A DNA stretch of 9,726 bases from an uncultured Opitutia bacterium. Its GTDB lineage: Bacteria > Verrucomicrobiota > Verrucomicrobiia > Opitutales > Coraliomargaritaceae. The stretch spans positions 1-9,726 of the forward strand of contig CALBPO010000233.1 of the NCBI GenBank assembly GCA_937899295.1, written 5' to 3'. Positions 6,014-9,726 of the stretch are shown here, in pieces. The number at the start of each line of letters is the position of its first letter. Position 1 is the stretch's first letter. Both the position numbers and the translations under genes were made by a program. Under the pieces are notes generated by a model. The model had not been told where the DNA came from and did not search any database. It worked only from the letters and a program-made list of their open reading frames with translations.

Positions 6014-8437
6014 TTAGCGAAGATTCAATTCAAGATCAAACAAACCGACAGACTTACCCGCTTGCGCATCTATATTGATACGTAAACCCTCGCACATGAG
6101 TTCAGCGGCAGGGTGGATCGTGTTGAAACGATCTTTCGAGACTCCGTAAACATCGGTGATGTATTTCTCGAAGGGATGCCAATTGCCATCGAGCAAATAC
6201 TCCATTCTCCAATCCGCAGGTATTTCAACTTGGTCGCAACTCACCCAAAAAAGGCCGAGGCGCTCAATAGCTTGTGGCTGGTCAAACACCATCTGAATCC
6301 ACTCTTTCTCGGAATCACCAGAACTGATCCATGCGTCAAGCGTAGTATCCGCTGAAGAAGCTGGGCGGCGGCCGTCCTTGACCGCATCAACGACACCATT
6401 CGCTGCGCAACTAGAGGCAGTGATCGTGCCATACTTAGCAGGGTCAAAGTATACCCGGGAAAGTTGTGCTTGCGCGCCTTCAATCGCATTAGGAAGCCAG
6501 ACGATCATTGTCGCGTTGCCACGGTTATTCCATGATAGATATGGAATGAATTTGAGCTCAGCGCTGCGTGACTCGCCATCGACTATTTCGGCTGCTGGCA
6601 CAGTGACGATAGGGCTTCCTTCTAAGATGCCATCCTCAATGTGCGCTAACGTGCAGCGTTCACTTGAAGGTAATTCGGGAATGTAAAAACGCTGTACGGC
6701 ACCCCCATTATCTGCTTCCTCAGCACACATAACAAGAGGTCCACGCGTCAGAGACACACGGTCACGGTTGTCGACAACCTTGTCATCGCAAGTGCTAAAG
6801 CGCAGGTCCATCGGTAAGTCTAACTCGATCACATCACCTGCAGCCCAAGTGCGATTAATTTCAACAAAGCCCTTTATCACTTCAGCTCGAACCACTTCTC
6901 CATTGACCTTCAAGGTCCATTTTGGAGCCGTCTTCTCGGTGTAGCTGTAAAGCTTACCAGGCACAAATTGTTCACCTAAGGCCCAGGTGGGGATACGGAG
7001 CTTAATGGCAAACTGAGCCGGATACAGCAGGTCGGTTTCGATACGAATGGCACCTTCATATGGATACGCAGTTTGCTGCCTAAGAGTAAGCTCGGTATCG
7101 GCGACGGGGACTGTGACTTCATTGCCAGAATAGAGTAAAGCATACACGGTGTCGTCCTCGACCGCATACATGTAGCCTCCCACGTGATTGATGACGCGTG
7201 CAATATTCGATGGACAGCACGCGCAGTCGAACCACGGCGAACGACCCGCTGATCCGTGATTGAACAACTGGTGACCATCTGCCTCGAGCGGATTGACGTA
7301 GAAGAACTTATTGCCTTCCACGTTGATCCCAGCGAGTGAATTATTAAAGAGGGAAACTTCAGCGACATCGAAATATTTTGCATCTTTATGCAGCAAGGTC
7401 ATGCGATGGTTAAAGAAGACATTGGCAATCGCAGCGCAGGTTTCGTTGTAAGCATCGAGATTCGGTAAATCGTAATCCTCGCCAAAGCCTTCGATGCCAT
7501 GAATCGCCCCGAGACCGCCAGTGATATGCATCTTGGCATCAACAATGTTTGACCAAATTGCCTCCAATGCATGGTTGTAAGTATCGTCTCCAGTAAGTGC
7601 ACTAACGTCCGTCATCGCAGCATACATATAGGCTGCACGTACTGCGTGGCCGACGGCAGTGGTTTGCTCAGCAACTGGCGCATGCTGCTGCGCATAGGTA
7701 GGCGACATCGTGCCTTTGCCATCTGGGCGATAAGTAAGACCGCGAATATCAAGAAACTTTTTAGCCATGTTTAGATAGAGCTCATTGCCGGTGGCACGAT
7801 AGAGACGGCACAATGCTAGCTCTGGCTCTTGGTGGCCGGGCGCTTGGTTGAGCGGCACACCCTCATTATAATTTGGATCTCCTACGAAGAAGGCCTTGTT
7901 GACGTGCTGTGCACTCTTCTCGGCTATGTCCAACCAGGCACGTTTGCCAGTCGCTTCGAAATAGGCAACTGCACCCTCGTATAAGTGCCCCACATTGTAA
8001 AGTTCGTGGCTGTGGACGACCCAAGAATATGGCTTCAGCCCCATTTCGGCCTCATTCGCAATCTCGCAGGTATGAGAAACATACAAATAACCATCTTCTT
8101 GCTGAGCCTTGCCAATAATATCAATTAGCTTATCCATCTGGGCTTCCAAGTTCGGATCGCCCTCTAGGTTGAGTAGGTAGGCTGCGCCCTCCATTACTTT
8201 ATATAAATCTGAACTCACAAAGCGATGGGTGAACGGCATCTCATCTTTTTCACCCCGTAAATAAGATCCGCAACGGCGTAAATTCTCCGCAGCTCGCTCG
8301 GTCTTGCGTAAGGCAAAGGGCACTGTTTCATTCTTCTGCACCTGCAAGCGAGGTAGCCAAAATGCATCGTTCAAAACCACCTTGCTAAATGCAATAGGCG
8401 CGACGGAGTAGTCCTGTGTTAGTTCGAGTGTGTTCAT
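6014..8437 (-). CDS. GH127/GH146-type (DUF1680) beta-L-arabinofuranosidase with C-terminal discoidin-like domain
   Basis: This 807-residue protein belongs to the DUF1680 glycoside hydrolases, which remove beta-linked L-arabinofuranose; a relative acts on aceric acid in rhamnogalacturonan II. The (alpha/alpha)6 catalytic domain spans about residues 15-440. Aligned by motif to Bifidobacterium HypBA1, E316 (in IEGFGEDYDLPN) matches the acid/base Glu, and E332 and C334 (NETC) with C407 and C408 (CACCPSN) match the zinc site, including the nucleophilic Cys. All are present, so it should be active. Two beta-sandwich regions follow (about 441-660). Residues about 672-807 resemble an F5/8 type C (discoidin) galactose-binding-like module, an addition to the usual core. 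The start is the first ATG after an in-frame TAG, and the N-terminus (MNTLELTQDY) has no signal peptide, unlike both sulfatases downstream. That implies a cytoplasmic enzyme or an unrecognised export route. The stop lies 15 bases before the next start. Confidence 0.9.
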   Translation of the reverse strand: MNTLELTQDYSVAPIAFSKVVLNDAFWLPRLQVQKNETVPFALRKTERAAENLRRCGSYLRGEKDEMPFTHRFVSSDLYKVMEGAAYLLNLEGDPNLEAQMDKLIDIIGKAQQEDGYLYVSHTCEIANEAEMGLKPYSWVVHSHELYNVGHLYEGAVAYFEATGKRAWLDIAEKSAQHVNKAFFVGDPNYNEGVPLNQAPGHQEPELALCRLYRATGNELYLNMAKKFLDIRGLTYRPDGKGTMSPTYAQQHAPVAEQTTAVGHAVRAAYMYAAMTDVSALTGDDTYNHALEAIWSNIVDAKMHITGGLGAIHGIEGFGEDYDLPNLDAYNETCAAIANVFFNHRMTLLHKDAKYFDVAEVSLFNNSLAGINVEGNKFFYVNPLEADGHQLFNHGSAGRSPWFDCACCPSNIARVINHVGGYMYAVEDDTVYALLYSGNEVTVPVADTELTLRQQTAYPYEGAIRIETDLLYPAQFAIKLRIPTWALGEQFVPGKLYSYTEKTAPKWTLKVNGEVVRAEVIKGFVEINRTWAAGDVIELDLPMDLRFSTCDDKVVDNRDRVSLTRGPLVMCAEEADNGGAVQRFYIPELPSSERCTLAHIEDGILEGSPIVTVPAAEIVDGESRSAELKFIPYLSWNNRGNATMIVWLPNAIEGAQAQLSRVYFDPAKYGTITASSCAANGVVDAVKDGRRPASSADTTLDAWISSGDSEKEWIQMVFDQPQAIERLGLFWVSCDQVEIPADWRMEYLLDGNWHPFEKYITDVYGVSKDRFNTIHPAAELMCEGLRINIDAQAGKSVGLFDLELNLR

Positions 8438-8512
8438 CGTATTGAAATTATTGCCGATTACTGCTGTAAATTTGTCGTTGTAATAAGAGTGATTAAAATT
8501 GGAGGGGTATTT
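8438..8512 (-). other. Longest intergenic gap in the operon; possible site of an internal promoter
   Basis: This 75-base AT-rich gap separates the PA14-domain glycosidase from the arabinofuranosidase gene. It is the only gap here long enough for a promoter. I find no clear -35/-10 pair, no strong inverted repeat with a T-run and no obvious Shine-Dalgarno site before the ATG at 8437. A loose AAATT...AATTT pairing is too weak to call a terminator. The default reading is transcription through the gap. Confidence 0.3.
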
Positions 8513-9726
8513 CTATTGAGGTCGCCGCCAAGATTCTGGCGAAATAAATTGATACTCGGGCTCATCGCCCTTCTTCGACTTGACGGTCAGTCGTGTGCGA
8601 TGCCCATCTTGATAGTAGTAGAGATCCACTCGGTGTAAGCCCTGCTTTAGCCCAACACTCCCTTCCGCTTCCCATGCATCCACATAGGAGTGCGTATCTA
8701 AATCAACTAGCACTTGCCCATCAATTACAATCCTCGCGCCATCATCCGCATGTAGGTGGAAGTGATACACTTCATCGACTGGCACACTAAGATAGCTGGT
8801 TAAGTGTAAAGCATAACTCTCTGAGCGATCGCCAGCAATCGCTGCGACTTGAATGTTTTGATTGAACTGATCCATCGACAAGGTCCCGGTTCGCGTAGGT
8901 TCTAAATTTTCAAAATCAGGTAGTCTCGTGCTCTTATCGCCTAATTCATAATAACGATAGAACATGCCTGGCTGAGTCGTTGCCAAATCCACTTCCGATG
9001 GCTTCAGTTCGGTTGCCGTATAGACCATATCATACGGCGTGTAGTTCGATCCATCCTCAGCAAAGGCGAGCAGCTTGAAGTTCGTGGTCGCATCAATAGT
9101 GATCGCTGCCTCCCAAATCGGTGAGCTTACGGTCGGTATGGTGCCATCGGTGCTATAGCGTATAACGGTGCCAGGTAGTAGGTTCTCAATATCAACTGTT
9201 ACGGAGCCATGAAAAATACGTGCGCGTGGCGTCGACCACACTAAGCTCTCATAGGATTTAAGTTTTTCACCGAGCGTTAATTCAACCTGCGCAGATGATT
9301 GATCACTGGTGAATTCGACTGCGGTGCTACGCGATACGGCTTCGCCTGGGCCGCTCGAAGCGATCAGGGCGCGATCTTCGGTGTAGGGTGCGATGATCGT
9401 TTCTTTCAATGGGTTGCCGTTTACTTCAGCGAGTAAGCTAACTTGGTCTCCCTCAAATTTACGATCCACGCGTGTATGTACCCACTGGGTCTCCCCCTCA
9501 ACAACGACGGGTGTATACGCTTCAATATAATCCCAAGTCGATGGCAGGTGCGGCGCGAAAGTAAACTGCTGATCGGGGATGCTGTAATCAAGTCCAGCCA
9601 GCCACTCGATCATTGGCAAGACATGGGCTAAGTCCCAGTTGTAGTAGCGTGAGCCCCATGCCTTGTGATTCTCTTCCCATGCTTCGGGTGCAACGGGATA
9701 GCCCCACTCTCGATGCATCGCATTGG
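8513..9726 (-). CDS. C-terminal part of a glycoside hydrolase with chitobiase-C and PA14 domains (5' end outside window)
   Basis: The reading frame is open to the right window edge and ends at a TAG at 8513-8515, so only about 404 C-terminal residues are visible. Numbering from the internal Met at 9718, residues 1-65 (WGYPVAPEAWEENHKAWGSR, then NWDLAHVLPMIEWLAGLDYS) read like the last helices of an (alpha/alpha)6-barrel glycosidase. Residues 66-165 look like a beta-sandwich. Residues about 168-236 match a chitobiase/hexosaminidase C-terminal (CHB_HEX_C) fold, with the typical IRYSTDGTIPT core. Residues about 248-383 are a PA14 domain (YRYYELG, HADDGARIVIDGQ, GLHRVDLYYYQDG), usually a carbohydrate-binding module. 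The catalytic residues and any signal peptide lie outside the window, so no GH family or substrate can be assigned. It heads the visible operon, 75 bases before the arabinofuranosidase gene. The module calls are fairly secure; the catalytic fold is a weaker inference. Confidence 0.8.
   Translation of the reverse strand, partial: NAMHREWGYPVAPEAWEENHKAWGSRYYNWDLAHVLPMIEWLAGLDYSIPDQQFTFAPHLPSTWDYIEAYTPVVVEGETQWVHTRVDRKFEGDQVSLLAEVNGNPLKETIIAPYTEDRALIASSGPGEAVSRSTAVEFTSDQSSAQVELTLGEKLKSYESLVWSTPRARIFHGSVTVDIENLLPGTVIRYSTDGTIPTVSSPIWEAAITIDATTNFKLLAFAEDGSNYTPYDMVYTATELKPSEVDLATTQPGMFYRYYELGDKSTRLPDFENLEPTRTGTLSMDQFNQNIQVAAIAGDRSESYALHLTSYLSVPVDEVYHFHLHADDGARIVIDGQVLVDLDTHSYVDAWEAEGSVGLKQGLHRVDLYYYQDGHRTRLTVKSKKGDEPEYQFISPESWRRPQ

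Noticed and set aside
6008..6019. Small inverted repeat (CGCT-AAGC-AGCG on the minus strand) at the arabinofuranosidase stop codon
   Set aside because: The stem is only 4 base pairs, there is no proper T-run after it, and the next gene starts within 15 bases. It is not a credible terminator.
6976..7383. A 135-codon minus-strand open frame in another phase within the arabinofuranosidase gene
   Set aside because: It overlaps the catalytic Cys-Cys region of the real gene. Its Ser/Arg/Ile-rich product is typical of out-of-frame reading.
1..9726. tRNA/rRNA genes, CRISPR repeats, transposase or integration-site repeats
   Set aside because: Nearly all sequence is accounted for by six coding regions, the gaps are at most 75 bases, and I saw no repeat arrays, terminal inverted repeats or RNA-gene signatures.

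Overview
The window is one dense, single-direction stretch of bacterial DNA: six genes, all on the minus strand. They are read from the right end to the left end, with gaps of only 75, 15, 33, 16 and 5 bases. The outermost two genes run off the window. There are no RNA genes, insertion sequences, CRISPR arrays or convincing terminators, so the natural reading is a single operon, or part of one. Protein content points to the Planctomycetes-Verrucomicrobia group. The indicators are a planctomycete-type cytochrome C domain (PSCyt1), a DUF1549 (PSCyt2) protein, formylglycine-type sulfatases in tandem, and glycoside hydrolases carrying chitobiase-C and PA14 modules. Roughly even base composition and weak Shine-Dalgarno sites fit a marine Verrucomicrobium of the Opitutae/Puniceicoccales kind better than a high-GC planctomycete, but that placement is inference.

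Order of expression: (1) 9726-8513, the C-terminal part of a large secreted-type glycosidase ending in chitobiase-C-like and PA14 domains; (2) 8437-6014, a GH127/GH146-type (DUF1680) beta-L-arabinofuranosidase with its Cys/Glu zinc-site residues intact and an extra C-terminal discoidin-like domain; (3) 5998-4397, an exported sulfatase with a standard CAPSR active site and apparently a TTG or GTG start; (4) 4363-2690, a paralogous exported sulfatase with two altered active-site motifs; (5) 2673-1219, a membrane protein joining DUF2231 helices, a CxxCH cytochrome domain and short leucine-rich repeats; (6) 1213-1, the N-terminal 404 residues of an exported DUF1549 protein with its own CxxCH motif.

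The first four genes look like a catabolic set for a sulfated, arabinose-containing (or related) glycan: sulfatases strip sulfate outside the cytoplasmic membrane and glycosidases trim the chain. The last two form a split haem-protein pair. Proteins with PSCyt1, DUF1549 and DUF1553 often carry these parts in one chain; here PSCyt1 sits on a membrane-anchored DUF2231 protein and DUF1549 on the next gene. Their placement directly behind the sulfatases suggests a redox step, so far undefined, tied to breakdown of this glycan. The most unusual points are this cytochrome pair and the divergent sulfatase.
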